Part shown: positions 9,050-18,130 of the stretch, in pieces
How positions within the stretch are numbered: the first letter of the stretch is position 1
Layout of the letters: the number at the start of each line of letters is the position of its first letter
NCBI RefSeq assembly: GCF_007859635.1
Contig: NZ_CP042306.1
Location: forward strand, 248,001 to 312,000
DNA: 64,000 bases
DNA from: Sphingomonas panacisoli
GTDB taxonomy: Bacteria > Pseudomonadota > Alphaproteobacteria > Sphingomonadales > Sphingomonadaceae
Direction: 5' to 3'
Notes under the pieces: model-generated
Told to the model about the DNA's origin: nothing
Databases searched by the model: none
The model's input: the letters and a program-made list of their open reading frames with translations, nothing else
Made by a program: the position numbers and the translations under genes

Positions 9050-9823
9050 TCAGTCCAGGCGGCGGCAATCGTAGGCGGTGGTGACGTAGGGGAAGACGAT
9101 CTCGTTTCGGTCCGCGAGCTCGGGCGTGCGGGCGATCAGGTCGCGGACCTCGGCCACGACCTCCGCCTTGGTCTCGTCGGGCAGCGCGGCGATGAAGCTG
9201 GTCGAAAGCGTGCGACCGACGATGACGTCCTCGGGCGAGCCGCGATGCTCGTAGCGCATGCAGGTTTCGTGAAGCGGTGTGAAGCCGGGCGCGGGGAACG
9301 GGCGACGCCAGGCACCGGTGCGCTGGCGCGGCTCCGCATCTTCGTAGCGGTCGGTGATCGCCGACAGTGCGGCGACCCACGGCACGCTCACGTCGCGAAC
9401 GTTCCAGATCAGCCCCAAGGTACCGCCCGGGCGCAGGACGCGCCGGAATTCGGCGACGGCCTCGACGGTCGCGAACCAGTGGAACGCGGTCGCGCACACG
9501 ACCGCGTCCATGCTGGCATCGCCGAGCGGCAGGCTTTGCGCCGAGGCGACTGCGGTGCGTGTGCCGGGCAACGCCGCTGCCAGCGCCGCAAGCATGGCCG
9601 GGACGGGATCGGTCGCAAGTATCTCCGCGCCGGTATCGGCCAGGAGCCGCGTGAACTTGCCGGGACCCGCGCCGACCTCGACCACCGTGCTGCCCGGACC
9701 GATCCGCAACCGGTCGCGCAGCCAATCCATCGCCGCGGGCGGATAGCTCGGTCGGCTCGCCGCGTAGATGCCCGCGCCGTTCGCGAACCCCCTTGCCGCG
9801 ACCGGATGGACGCCGTCGCTCAC
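9050..9823 (-). CDS. Class I SAM-dependent methyltransferase, third gene of egt unit
   Basis: 257 residues from a GTG start that overlaps the egtD stop by four bases (GTGA). Motif I is VVEVGAGPGKFTRLLA, followed by the acidic ATDPVPAML, then DAVVCATAFHWF and the FRRVLRPGGTLGLIWN strand, all typical of Methyltransf_11-type enzymes. The FHWF element is common in UbiE- or trans-aconitate-like enzymes acting on small molecules. The substrate is unknown. Its translational coupling to egtD suggests a role linked to ergothioneine metabolism or simply read-through expression; the sequence does not decide. Confidence 0.82.
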   Translation of the reverse strand: MSDGVHPVAARGFANGAGIYAASRPSYPPAAMDWLRDRLRIGPGSTVVEVGAGPGKFTRLLADTGAEILATDPVPAMLAALAAALPGTRTAVASAQSLPLGDASMDAVVCATAFHWFATVEAVAEFRRVLRPGGTLGLIWNVRDVSVPWVAALSAITDRYEDAEPRQRTGAWRRPFPAPGFTPLHETCMRYEHRGSPEDVIVGRTLSTSFIAALPDETKAEVVAEVRDLIARTPELADRNEIVFPYVTTAYDCRRLD

Positions 9824-10797
9824 GGCGCCGGGCGCGGCGCCTGGGCTTCGGCGAGGTATAGCGCGAACTGATCCTCGGGGTCGGTCCACTCCGCGATCGG
9901 GGTCCAGCCGCCGGCGCGGAGCAGGATGCGCGCGTCGCGCGGGCCGTATTTGTGACTATTCTCGGTGTGGATCGTCTCGCCCGCCGCGATCGAGAAGGGG
10001 CGTCCCTCGATCGTGAAGGTCATGTCGCGTGTCGCTTCCAGATGCATTTCGATCCGCGCGCGATCGTCGTTCCAGATCGCGCGGTGGCGGAACGCATCGA
10101 CCGGGATCGTGCCGTCGAGCTCGCGGTTGATACGCTCGAGCAGGTTGAGGTTGAACGCGGCGGTCACGCCTTGTGCGTCGTCATAGGCAGCCTCGAGCGT
10201 GGCGACGTCCTTGATCCGGTCCATGCCGATCAGCAACATCGCGCCCTCGCCGAGCGACGCCCGCATCGCGCGGAGCAGGTCGGCGGACGACAGCGGGATC
10301 ATATTGCCGATCGTCGAGCCGGGGAAGAAGCCGAGCTTTGGCAAGTCGCGGACTTGCGCGGGGAAAGGGATCGGCTTGAGGAAGTCGGCCTCGACCGGGA
10401 AAACCGGCAGGCCGGGGAAACGCTCGGCCAGCGCCTTCGACGATTCGCGCAGGAAATCGCCGGAGATGTCGATCGGCACATAGGCGGCGGGATCGACCGC
10501 GTGGAGCAGAATAGGCGTCTTGGTCGACGATCCCGAGCCGAACTCGACCACCGCGCGGCCCGCACCGACCTTCGCCACCACCTCGTGCGCGATCGAACGC
10601 AGCAATGCGGTTTCAGTGCGCGTCGGATAATATTCGGGGAGGTCGGTGATCGCCTCGAAGAGTTCCGATCCGCGATGGTCGTAGAACCACCGCGCCGGAA
10701 TCGCGCGGGGGCGGCGGGTCAGCCCGTCGATCACGTCGGCACGGAACGCCGGGTCCGCGAAACTGCGCGTGCCGTCTTCGATTTCCTGTTTGAGCAT
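9820..10797 (-). CDS. egtD: L-histidine N(alpha)-methyltransferase EgtD
   Basis: 325 residues from the ATG that overlaps the egtB stop by one base (TGATG). EgtD trimethylates histidine to hercynine using SAM, the first step of ergothioneine synthesis. Family motifs are RPRAIPARWFYDHRGSELFE near the N terminus, VVEFGSGSSTKT (SAM site), FFPGSTIGNM, and the histidine-binding C-terminal IHTENSHKYG, whose E and S match the substrate contacts known for mycobacterial EgtD. A longer start in the same frame would run 100 bases into egtB and is rejected. Confidence 0.95.
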   Translation of the reverse strand: MLKQEIEDGTRSFADPAFRADVIDGLTRRPRAIPARWFYDHRGSELFEAITDLPEYYPTRTETALLRSIAHEVVAKVGAGRAVVEFGSGSSTKTPILLHAVDPAAYVPIDISGDFLRESSKALAERFPGLPVFPVEADFLKPIPFPAQVRDLPKLGFFPGSTIGNMIPLSSADLLRAMRASLGEGAMLLIGMDRIKDVATLEAAYDDAQGVTAAFNLNLLERINRELDGTIPVDAFRHRAIWNDDRARIEMHLEATRDMTFTIEGRPFSIAAGETIHTENSHKYGPRDARILLRAGGWTPIAEWTDPEDQFALYLAEAQAPRPAP

Positions 10798-12056
10798 CAG
10801 ACGTCTTTCGCGAGGCGCACGCCAGTGAATTGCCAGCGCTGATGAGGGTAGAAGAAGTTGCGATAGCAAGCGCGGACGTGCCCGCGCGGCGTCGCGCACG
10901 ATCCGCCGCGCAGGACGAACTGACCGCTCATGAACTTGCCGTTATATTCGCCGACTGCACCGTCGGCGGGCGTGAAGCCGGGATAGGGGCGATACGCGCT
11001 GCCGGTCCATTCCCACACATCGCCGAAGAACGCCGGGCCGCTGGCCGAGGGGCGCGGTTCGACCGGGCCGGCGGTGTCGAGTTGATTGCCGCCGTCGGCA
11101 TCGTGGCTTGCGGCGGCGGCTTCCCATTCCATTTCGGTCGGCAGGCGCGCGCCGGCCCAGCTGGCATAGGCGTCGGCCTCTAAGAAACTGACATGCGTGA
11201 CGGGCGCGGCGGGATCGATCGCGCGGCGGCCGTCGAGGCCGAAACGCGTCCAGACATCGTCGCGCTTTTCCCAATAAAGCGGCGCGTCGATCCCTTCCGC
11301 CTTCACCCAGGCCCAGCCGTCCGACAACCAGTGCCGCGGATCGGTATAGCCGCCATCGGCGATGAACGCCGCCCATTCGCCGTTGGTCACGGTACGGTCG
11401 GCGATGGCGTGGCGGGTCAGCAACGCCTGGTGCCGCGGGCCTTCACAATCGAACGCGAAGTTGGGACTGTCATGCCCGATCTCGACCAAGCCGCCCTCAT
11501 GTTCGATCCAGCCGATCGGTCCCGGCATCGCCACCGGTACCTTGCGCGCGCCGGGCCAGATTTCGGGTTCGATCGGGTTTTCGGACATCAGGTGGAGGAT
11601 GTCGGTCAGCAGCAATTCCTGGTGCTGTTCCTCGTGATGGCAGCCCAACCGGACCAGCTCGCGCGCTGCTTCGGGCAGATCGGGCAATGCGTCGGCCAGC
11701 GCGGCATCCACATAGGCGCGATACGCCAGCACCTCCTCGAGTCCCGGGCGCGTGATCATCCCACGACGGTCGCGCGCGTGGCGACGCCCCTCCGCCTCGT
11801 AATAGGAGTTGAACAGGAACGGGAAGCGCTCGTCATGCAGCGCGTAACCGGACACGAAATCGCGCAACACGAACGTCTCGAAGAACCAGGTCGTGTGCGC
11901 GAGGTGCCATTTGGCCGGCGAGGCATCGGGCATCGACTGCACGCTGGCATCGGCATCAGAGAGCGGCGCGACCAATGCCACGCTCAGCGCGCGCACACCC
12001 GCCAGGCGCTCGGCCAGCGCTCCCGGTGTCGGCGAAAGGCCCAACCTCGTTCGCAT
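10797..12056 (-). CDS. egtB: Ergothioneine biosynthesis sulfoxide synthase EgtB
   Basis: 419 residues from an ATG with GGAG seven bases upstream. An N-terminal DinB-like domain carries WHLAHTTWFFE and the iron-binding H-x3-H-x-E in HHEEQHQELLLTD. A C-terminal FGE-sulfatase-type domain follows, with RLPTEMEWE, GDVWEWTGSAYRPYPGF and VLRGGSCATP near the end. EgtB is a non-heme iron oxygenase joining hercynine to a thiol (gamma-glutamylcysteine or cysteine). No egtA, egtC or egtE is adjacent, which fits either cysteine use or those genes lying elsewhere. First gene of the egtB-egtD-methyltransferase unit. Confidence 0.95.
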   Translation of the reverse strand: MRTRLGLSPTPGALAERLAGVRALSVALVAPLSDADASVQSMPDASPAKWHLAHTTWFFETFVLRDFVSGYALHDERFPFLFNSYYEAEGRRHARDRRGMITRPGLEEVLAYRAYVDAALADALPDLPEAARELVRLGCHHEEQHQELLLTDILHLMSENPIEPEIWPGARKVPVAMPGPIGWIEHEGGLVEIGHDSPNFAFDCEGPRHQALLTRHAIADRTVTNGEWAAFIADGGYTDPRHWLSDGWAWVKAEGIDAPLYWEKRDDVWTRFGLDGRRAIDPAAPVTHVSFLEADAYASWAGARLPTEMEWEAAAASHDADGGNQLDTAGPVEPRPSASGPAFFGDVWEWTGSAYRPYPGFTPADGAVGEYNGKFMSGQFVLRGGSCATPRGHVRACYRNFFYPHQRWQFTGVRLAKDV

Positions 12057-12133
12057 TATGTTCTCCGTAGGCGCTAAATTATGCCGCCGCAATGATCGAG
12101 ATCATTCAGCCCGGAAGAATCAGCGCCGAAAGT

Positions 12134-12688
12134 CTATCGGGAGCCGCCGGGCACCCAGAGAACGTCCCCGCCCGCCGATTGGTTCATCGCGCGCGCGGCA
12201 ACGAACAGCCAGTCGCTCAGGCGATTGATGTAACGCAAGGCGTCGGGGTTGAGGGGGGCTGCGGCATTGGCGGCGACCGCGCTGCGTTCGGCCCGGCGCG
12301 CGACGGCGCGGGCGAGGTGGAGATGCGCGGCTATGGCCACGCCACCGGGCAGGATGAAGCTGGTCAACGGCGCGAGCGCGGAATTCATTGCGTCGATCTC
12401 ATGCTCGAGCCGCGCGACCTGGTCGGGCGTGATGCGCAACGCGCCGTCGATCCCGTCGGGCGTCGCGATGTCCGCGCCGAGATCGAACAGGTCGTTCTGA
12501 ATGCGGGCGAGCGCGGCGTGCGTCTCGTCCCCGGCCAAGGTCGCCGCCACGCCGATCGCGGTGTTGGTTTCGTCGATATCGCCGATCGCCGCCATCAGCG
12601 GATCGGCCTTCGACACGCGTGAGCCATCGACCAGCCCGGTCGATCCGTCGTCGCCGGTTCGGGTGTAGATCTTGTTGAGCTTGACCAT
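12134..12688 (-). CDS. pduO: Cob(I)alamin adenosyltransferase, PduO type
   Basis: 184 residues, the usual length for PduO/MMAB-type enzymes, which attach the adenosyl group of ATP to cobalamin and often hand it directly to methylmalonyl-CoA mutase. Motifs are KIYTRTGDDGSTGLVDG (ATP-binding N terminus), GDIDETNTAIG, the FILPGG stretch, and the conserved HLARAVARRAER and LNRLSDWLF-like helix (here INRLSDWLFVAARA). The mutase that would use the product is in this window at 46.5 kb. Its neighbours (HIG1 protein, gluQ) have no evident link to it. Confidence 0.95.
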   Translation of the reverse strand: MVKLNKIYTRTGDDGSTGLVDGSRVSKADPLMAAIGDIDETNTAIGVAATLAGDETHAALARIQNDLFDLGADIATPDGIDGALRITPDQVARLEHEIDAMNSALAPLTSFILPGGVAIAAHLHLARAVARRAERSAVAANAAAPLNPDALRYINRLSDWLFVAARAMNQSAGGDVLWVPGGSR

Positions 12689-12720
12689 TTTAGTGTCGCG
12701 GCGCCGGAGAGCGCATCGAA

Positions 12721-12945
12721 CTAACGTTGCCCGGCGACGAACAGGATCAAGACGACGATCAGGATCGCGCCGGCCTGGAAGAAGATGCGGAACTGCATCG
12801 CCTTGTTCGATTTCAGCGCATATTCGCTCGGCCCGTCGCCGTGCACTTCGGCCGACGAATTCTTGAGGAACATCACCACGCCGTAGACGAGCGCGGCGAC
12901 CGTCGCGATCATCGCGGCGAGGAGCAGGATGGCGAGAAAGGTCAT
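12721..12945 (-). CDS. HIG1-domain small membrane protein
   Basis: 74 residues with two membrane spans joined by a polar loop. The second half, SNKAMQFRIFFQAGAILIVVLILF, follows the HIG1 pattern (small residues, then RxxFQ leading into the second span). HIG1 proteins in mitochondria and alphaproteobacteria assist respiratory complexes, notably cytochrome oxidase, but a role here is only inferred. It lies 9 bases downstream of gluQ and 32 upstream of pduO, so all three genes could form one transcript. Confidence 0.7.
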   Translation of the reverse strand: MTFLAILLLAAMIATVAALVYGVVMFLKNSSAEVHGDGPSEYALKSNKAMQFRIFFQAGAILIVVLILFVAGQR

Positions 12946-12954
12946 GGCGCCGAT

Positions 12955-13821
12955 CTAGGCGCTTCGATAGCCGTTGGGAAGCGTCCCGCTCCGCAACTGA
13001 TCGGCGAGGGCCCGGCCATCGGGATACGCCGCGCGCAAGTCGGCCAGCGTCGGCGCGCCATGACGTTTGGCGAGGCGATCGCCGTTTGCATCCACTAGCA
13101 AAGGATGGTGCCGATAGATCGGCGTCGGCAGGCCGAGCATCGCCTGCAACAAGCGGTGGACGTGCGTGGCCTCGAACAGATCGCGCCCGCGCACGACATG
13201 CGTCACGCCCTGCGCGGCATCATCGACCGTCACCGCGAGGTGATAGCTGGCCGGCGCGTCCTTGCGCCACAGCACGATGTCGCCCGCGGCGAACGGCCAG
13301 GCGGTCTGCGGCCCGGCGATCTCGTCTTCCCAGCCGATCCCGAAATGCGGCGCGAACGCATTCTCCATGTCGAGCCGCCATGCGAACGGCTCGCCGCGCG
13401 CCAGCCGCTTCGCGACGTCCTGCGGCTTGCGGTAGCGGCATTTGGCGGGATGCGGCGGCGGCTTGTCGCCCGCATGCGGCGCGGCGCCAGCGGCGGCGAT
13501 GTCGGCTTCGATCTCGGCGCGGGTGCAGAAACAGCGATAGGTGCGGCCGCTCGCGTGCAGCCGGTCGAGCGCCTCGGCATAGTCCGGCACGCGCTCCGAC
13601 TGGAACACGACCGGCCCGTCCCACACCAGCCCCAGCCAGGTCATGTCGTCCAGGATCGCCGCGACATGCTCGGGCCGCGACCGCGTGCCGTCGATATCCT
13701 CGATCCGCAACAGGAACTGTCCGCCTTCGTTCTTCGCGCGGTCGTGCGCCTGCACCGCCGACCAGGCGTGGCCCAAATGCAACCGTCCGGTCGGACTCGG
13801 CGCGAAGCGCGACGTAATCAC
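12955..13821 (-). CDS. gluQ: Glutamyl-Q tRNA(Asp) synthetase
   Basis: 288 residues, much shorter than a full glutamyl-tRNA synthetase because the anticodon-binding domain is absent, as is diagnostic for GluQ-RS. The N terminus is SRFAPSPTGRLHLGHAWSA (HIGH-type HLGH), then LLRIEDIDGTRS. A zinc-type cluster is visible as CFCTRAEIEAD with a later CRYR. The KMSKS counterpart is LAKRHGA. The enzyme glutamylates the queuosine base in tRNA-Asp. The start is GTG. It complements the queuosine-precursor transporter at 5 kb. Confidence 0.94.
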   Translation of the reverse strand: MITSRFAPSPTGRLHLGHAWSAVQAHDRAKNEGGQFLLRIEDIDGTRSRPEHVAAILDDMTWLGLVWDGPVVFQSERVPDYAEALDRLHASGRTYRCFCTRAEIEADIAAAGAAPHAGDKPPPHPAKCRYRKPQDVAKRLARGEPFAWRLDMENAFAPHFGIGWEDEIAGPQTAWPFAAGDIVLWRKDAPASYHLAVTVDDAAQGVTHVVRGRDLFEATHVHRLLQAMLGLPTPIYRHHPLLVDANGDRLAKRHGAPTLADLRAAYPDGRALADQLRSGTLPNGYRSA

Positions 13822-13917
13822 GCTGCCGACTCTTGACCGCGAGTCACGGCCTGTGCTGTCATCATGGCGTCATCCTAGTCGGGTTGAAGCCCGCTAGGAA
13901 AGCGAATGGGGGCGTGA

Positions 13918-14484
13918 GTGTTCCATCCCGACCTGATGCGACATCCGGACAGTTGCCCGGCCTTGGTGCTGAACGCGGACTATACCCCGCTCAGCTATTA
14001 CCCGCTTTCCGTCTGGCCCTGGCAGACCGCCGTCAAGGCGGTCTTTTTGGATCGGGTGGACATCGTCTCCCACTACGAACGCGAAGTGCGCAGCCCGACC
14101 CACGCGCTGAAGCTGCCGTCGGTGATCGCGCTCAAGCAATATGTCCGGCCCAGCCAGTTCCCGGCTTTCACCCGGTTCAACCTGTTCCTGCGCGACAAAT
14201 TCTCATGCCAATATTGCGGGACAGGGCGCGACCTGACGTTCGACCACGTCATTCCGCGGGCTTATGGCGGCCGCACGACGTGGGAGAATGTCGCGACCGC
14301 CTGCGCGCCGTGCAATCTGCGCAAGGGCGGCCGCACCCCGCGCGAGGCCAAGATGCCGCTCCATGTCGAGCCGATCCGCCCGACCAGCTGGCAGTTGCAG
14401 GACCATGGGAAGAGCTTCCCGCCAAACTATCTCCACGATACGTGGCGGGATTGGTTGTACTGGGATGTCGAGCTGGAGGCTTAG
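13918..14484 (+). CDS. HNH endonuclease family protein
   Basis: 188 residues. The C-terminal half holds a McrA-like HNH module: CQYCG, then the HNH core TFDHVIPRAYGGRTTWENVATAC, and CNLRKGGRTPREA. The N-terminal 90 residues (ALVLNADYTPLSYYPLSVWPWQTAVKAVFL) are a conserved part of a widespread bacterial family that is not restricted to mobile elements. The start is GTG; an ATG six codons in is an alternative. The family's role is uncertain (nucleic-acid processing or repair). It converges with the PEP-CTERM gene, overlapping by four bases. Confidence 0.9.
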   Translation: MFHPDLMRHPDSCPALVLNADYTPLSYYPLSVWPWQTAVKAVFLDRVDIVSHYEREVRSPTHALKLPSVIALKQYVRPSQFPAFTRFNLFLRDKFSCQYCGTGRDLTFDHVIPRAYGGRTTWENVATACAPCNLRKGGRTPREAKMPLHVEPIRPTSWQLQDHGKSFPPNYLHDTWRDWLYWDVELEA

Positions 14485-15179
14485 GCCAGCGCCATCGCGT
14501 CACGCTTGCGCCGGCGCAACACGCCCCCCATCGCGCCGAACCCGACGATGATCGACGCCCAGGTCGCCGGCTCCGGCACGCCGCCGGGTTGAGTTGCCGA
14601 CAGCTGCAGCACGACATTGTCGATCGCACTCGAATAGTCCGAGGTCGGATCGCCGTTCGAGATGCTGAACGTCGTCGTCGCGCTCGTTGCGACGAACGAC
14701 CGCCCGCAAGGCTGCCATGTCAGGTTCTGGGTCTGGGTCGTGTTGACGCAGGAAAAGCTGACGCCGTTGAGTACGACGTTGACCAGGCTCTGCGTGCCGA
14801 ACGCACCACCCGACACGTTGCCTAGGTAGAAATTGAAGTCGTAGCTCGCGCCGATCATCGTCGCGACCGTTTGCTGGACGCCGTCCGCCGCATTGTCCGA
14901 ATAGCCGGCGAGATCGACCCACAGTAAGCCGTCCTGCGCGGGAAAGGTGTAGCCGGCATTCCCGGCATAGTTCCTGTCGACCTGCGAGATATGCGTGCCG
15001 CTCGGGCCGATGATCGTCCATCCGGGCAGATCTGAACTGCCGACCAGCATGTCGCGATAGTTGCCAGACCCGAGAGTGTTGGTTTCGAAGCTGCCGTTGA
15101 CGACGAGATTCTGGGCCGATGCCGTGCCGGCGTGCAAACCGATCGCCGCGAGCCCGACAGCGATAATGGATCGAATCAT
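14481..15179 (-). CDS. PEPxxWA-CTERM sorted exported protein, 232 aa
   Basis: A signal peptide ends near ASA-QN (residue 22). The mature part opens NLVVNGSFETN, a beta-sandwich start typical of DUF642/CBM-like exported proteins. The C terminus is a canonical PEPxxWA sorting tail: VPEPATWASIIVGFGAMGG followed by RRRKR. Such tails are recognised by an exosortase-linked system and are typical of sphingomonads; no exosortase is in this window. Probably a surface or exopolysaccharide-associated protein. The 240 bases upstream, up to ppc, contain no gene. Confidence 0.85.
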   Translation of the reverse strand: MIRSIIAVGLAAIGLHAGTASAQNLVVNGSFETNTLGSGNYRDMLVGSSDLPGWTIIGPSGTHISQVDRNYAGNAGYTFPAQDGLLWVDLAGYSDNAADGVQQTVATMIGASYDFNFYLGNVSGGAFGTQSLVNVVLNGVSFSCVNTTQTQNLTWQPCGRSFVATSATTTFSISNGDPTSDYSSAIDNVVLQLSATQPGGVPEPATWASIIVGFGAMGGVLRRRKRDAMALA

Positions 15180-15420
15180 GAAGGACGCTCCCTGTTTTAC
15201 GATACGGATGCGACCATGTTTTCATGGAATCTGTCGGCTTTCGGGCCGCGATTGCCGGTAATTAGGCGCTTGGGACCCATTCGAGTCAACAGTTTCGTTA
15301 ACCAAGCGGCCCCGTGATGGGACAGGCGCGCGCCGCGATCGTCAGCGCAACAAAATACCATGTCCGCCCCAAGGATCGTAATCATTGACCTGCGGCGCGC
15401 TGCGGTGCAGCAAGAAAAGC

Positions 15421-18090
15421 ATGGCCGACCTCCCCGCGATCACCAACAATCCCGACATCCGCTTCCTGGGCAAACTGCTCGGCGACGTGATCCGTGCCTA
15501 TGGCGGGGACGAGCTGTTCCGGCGCACCGAATATATCCGCTCGGCTTCGGTCGATCGCCATCGCGGGGTGGGGGGCGATGTCGATCTCGGGCTGGACCGG
15601 CTGAGCCTCGACGAGACGCTCGATTTCGTGCGCGGGTTCATGCTGTTTTCGATGCTCGCCAACCTGGCGGAGGATCGCCAGGGCGTCGCCGCGGAACCGG
15701 GCGCCGATGTCGCCGCCGCGATCGACCGGCTGGCGAAGGAGGGGATCGGCAAGGACAGGGTCACGGCGTTGCTCGACCACGCGTTGATCGCGCCGGTGTT
15801 GACCGCGCACCCGACCGAGGTGCGGCGCAAGTCGATGATCGACCACCGCAATCGCATCGCCGCGCTGATGGCGCTGCGCGACGGCGGGGCCACCACGACG
15901 CCCGACGGCGACGATGTCGAACAGGCGATCACGCGGCAGATCGCGTTGCTGTGGCAGACGCGCGTGCTGCGCCGCGAGCGGCTCTATGTCACCGACGAGG
16001 TCGAGACCGCGCTGTCGTATCTGCGCGACGTCTTCCTGCCCGTGTTGCCCGGACTCTACCAGCGCTGGGACCGCGCGCTGGGCGAGCGGACGCCGAGTTT
16101 CCTCAAGCCCGGCAGTTGGATCGGCGGCGATCGCGACGGCAATCCCAACGTCGTGGCGGCGTCGCTGACTACGGCGCTCGCCAAGGCGTGCGAGGCGGTG
16201 CTCGGCTATTATCTCGATGCGGTGCATGCGCTCGGGGCCGAGCTGTCGATCTCGACCGAGCATGCCAGCGTCAGCGACGACCTGCTCGCGCTCGCCGCGC
16301 GCAGCGGCGACACCGCGCCGAGCCGCGACGACGAACCGTATCGCCGTGCACTGTCGGGGGTCTATGCGCGGCTTGCGGCGACGCACCTCGCGCTCACCGG
16401 CAAGCCCGCGCCGCGCCCGGGGACGCTCAAGGGCGAAGCCTGTTCGAGCCCGCAGGCGCTGCGCCGCGACCTCGTCACCATCGCCCACGCGCTGGCGGGC
16501 GAAGGCGAAGGACCGCTCGCGTCGGGCGGTGCGCTCGGCCGGCTGATCCGCGCGGTCGATACGTTCGGCTTCCACCTCGCGACGCTCGACCTGCGCCAGA
16601 ACAGCGCGGTGCACGAGCGCGTCGTCGCGGAAATGCTCGAGGTCGCGGGCGTGGAGCAGGACTATGCCGCGCTCGACGAGGCGGCACGGGTCGATCTGCT
16701 CCGCCGCGAACTCGCCAGCGCGCGACCGTTGGTCAGTCCCTACGCCACGTATTCCGACGAAACCGCGAGCGAACTCGCGATCCTCCGTGCCGCCGCCGAC
16801 GCGCACGCCACATACGGGCCGGCATGCATCCGCCAGTACATCGTGTCGATGGCGATGTCGGTCAGCGACCTGCTCGAAGTGCATCTGCTGCTCAAGGAAG
16901 TCGGGCTCTACGTCCCCGGCGATCCGCCCAGCGCGGCGATCATGGCGGTTCCGTTGTTCGAAACGGTCAGCGACCTGGAGGCCGCGCCGCAGATCATGAC
17001 CGACTGGTTCGCGCTCCCCGAAATCGCCGCCATCGCGGGGCTACGCGGCGTGCAGGAAGTGATGATCGGCTATTCGGATTCGAACAAGGACGGCGGCTAT
17101 CTCACCTCGACCTGGCAATTGAGCCGCGCGTCGGAGGCGCTGACGCCGGTATTCGAAGCGGCGGGCGTCGGTATGCAGCTGTTTCACGGTCGCGGCGGCG
17201 CGGTCGGGCGTGGTGGCGGGTCGGCCTTCGCCGCGATCCGCGCGCAGCCGCCCGGCACGGTGCAGGGCCGCATCCGCATCACCGAACAGGGCGAGGTTAT
17301 CGCCGCCAAATATGGCACGCGCGAAGCCGCCACGACCAACCTGGAGGCGATGGCGGCGGCGTCGTTGCTCGCGAGCCTCGAGCCGCCGGCTTTGTCCGAC
17401 GCCGACCGGGCGCGGTTCGGTGCGGCGATGGACGACCTCTCTGCCGGCGCGTTCAAGGCATATCGCGGGCTGGTCTATGAGACCGAGGGCTTCCGCACCT
17501 TCTTCCGCCAGATGACGCCGATCGCGGAGATCGCCAACCTCAAGATCGGCAGCCGTCCGGCGAGCCGCAAGAAATCCGATGCGATCGAGGATTTGCGTGC
17601 GATCCCCTGGGTGTTCAGCTGGGCGCAGGCACGCGTGATGCTGCCGGGCTGGTACGGCGTGGGGCAAGCGCTGACCGGATTTGCCGACAAGGGACTGCTG
17701 CGCGAAATGGCGGAGGGCTGGCCGTTCTTCGCCGCGACGCTCGCCAATATGGAGCAAGTGATCGCCAAGTCCGACATGGGCATCGCCGAGCGTTACGCCG
17801 CGTTGGTCGAGGACCGCGCACTGGCCGATGCAATCTTTCCGCGCATTCGCGACGGTTGGGAACTGGCGAAACAGGGCTTGCTCGACGCCACCGGTCAGTC
17901 GCGCCTACTCGAAAAGCACCCCGCGCTCGACGCCTCGATCCGGCTGCGCTTACCGTACATCGAGCCCCTCAACCTATTGCAGATCGAGTTGATGAAACGC
18001 CACCGCGCCGGGGAGCAGGACGATCGCGTCGCGGAGGGCATCCTGCTGTCGATCAACGCGATCGCGACGGCGTTGCGCAATTCGGGCTGA
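15421..18090 (+). CDS. ppc: Phosphoenolpyruvate carboxylase
   Basis: 889 residues, full length. PEPC adds bicarbonate to PEP to form oxaloacetate, refilling the TCA cycle. Catalytic blocks are all present: LTAHPTEVRRKS near residue 145, GSWIGGDRDGNPNV near 240, GYSDSNKDGGYLTS near 560, the glycine loop HGRGGAVGRGGGSAF near 595, and the C-terminal LRLPYIEPLNLLQIELMKRHR. I chose the inner ATG; the earlier in-frame codon adds twelve residues with no family resemblance. Transcribed alone, with the SleB hydrolase gene 40 bases behind it. Confidence 0.97.
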   Translation: MADLPAITNNPDIRFLGKLLGDVIRAYGGDELFRRTEYIRSASVDRHRGVGGDVDLGLDRLSLDETLDFVRGFMLFSMLANLAEDRQGVAAEPGADVAAAIDRLAKEGIGKDRVTALLDHALIAPVLTAHPTEVRRKSMIDHRNRIAALMALRDGGATTTPDGDDVEQAITRQIALLWQTRVLRRERLYVTDEVETALSYLRDVFLPVLPGLYQRWDRALGERTPSFLKPGSWIGGDRDGNPNVVAASLTTALAKACEAVLGYYLDAVHALGAELSISTEHASVSDDLLALAARSGDTAPSRDDEPYRRALSGVYARLAATHLALTGKPAPRPGTLKGEACSSPQALRRDLVTIAHALAGEGEGPLASGGALGRLIRAVDTFGFHLATLDLRQNSAVHERVVAEMLEVAGVEQDYAALDEAARVDLLRRELASARPLVSPYATYSDETASELAILRAAADAHATYGPACIRQYIVSMAMSVSDLLEVHLLLKEVGLYVPGDPPSAAIMAVPLFETVSDLEAAPQIMTDWFALPEIAAIAGLRGVQEVMIGYSDSNKDGGYLTSTWQLSRASEALTPVFEAAGVGMQLFHGRGGAVGRGGGSAFAAIRAQPPGTVQGRIRITEQGEVIAAKYGTREAATTNLEAMAAASLLASLEPPALSDADRARFGAAMDDLSAGAFKAYRGLVYETEGFRTFFRQMTPIAEIANLKIGSRPASRKKSDAIEDLRAIPWVFSWAQARVMLPGWYGVGQALTGFADKGLLREMAEGWPFFAATLANMEQVIAKSDMGIAERYAALVEDRALADAIFPRIRDGWELAKQGLLDATGQSRLLEKHPALDASIRLRLPYIEPLNLLQIELMKRHRAGEQDDRVAEGILLSINAIATALRNSG

Positions 18091-18091
18091 A

Positions 18092-18106
18092 TTAACTCGT
18101 CCCTAA
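18092..18106 (+). promoter_or_regulatory. CtrA-like motif TTAA-N7-CTAA before SleB hydrolase
   Basis: The sequence TTAACTCGTCCCTAA matches the CtrA consensus TTAA-N7-TTAA with one mismatch. It sits directly after the ppc stop and about 25 bases before the start of the cell wall hydrolase. CtrA controls cell-cycle and envelope genes in many alphaproteobacteria. The motif alone is weak evidence; it gains some weight because similar motifs precede the second SleB gene and the chemoreceptor pair. Confidence 0.35.
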
Positions 18107-18130
18107 CCCTGCGTCGTTACCGCAGGAGGC

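Noticed and set aside
15180..15420. Small open frames in the gap before ppc
   Set aside because: Short Arg/Ser-rich frames of about 60 residues on both strands with no start signal. A TTAACCAA stretch near 15298 resembles a CtrA half-site but is off consensus.
15360..17480. Arg-rich 706-residue frame overlapping ppc
   Set aside because: Shifted frame of PEP carboxylase; the real frame holds every catalytic block.
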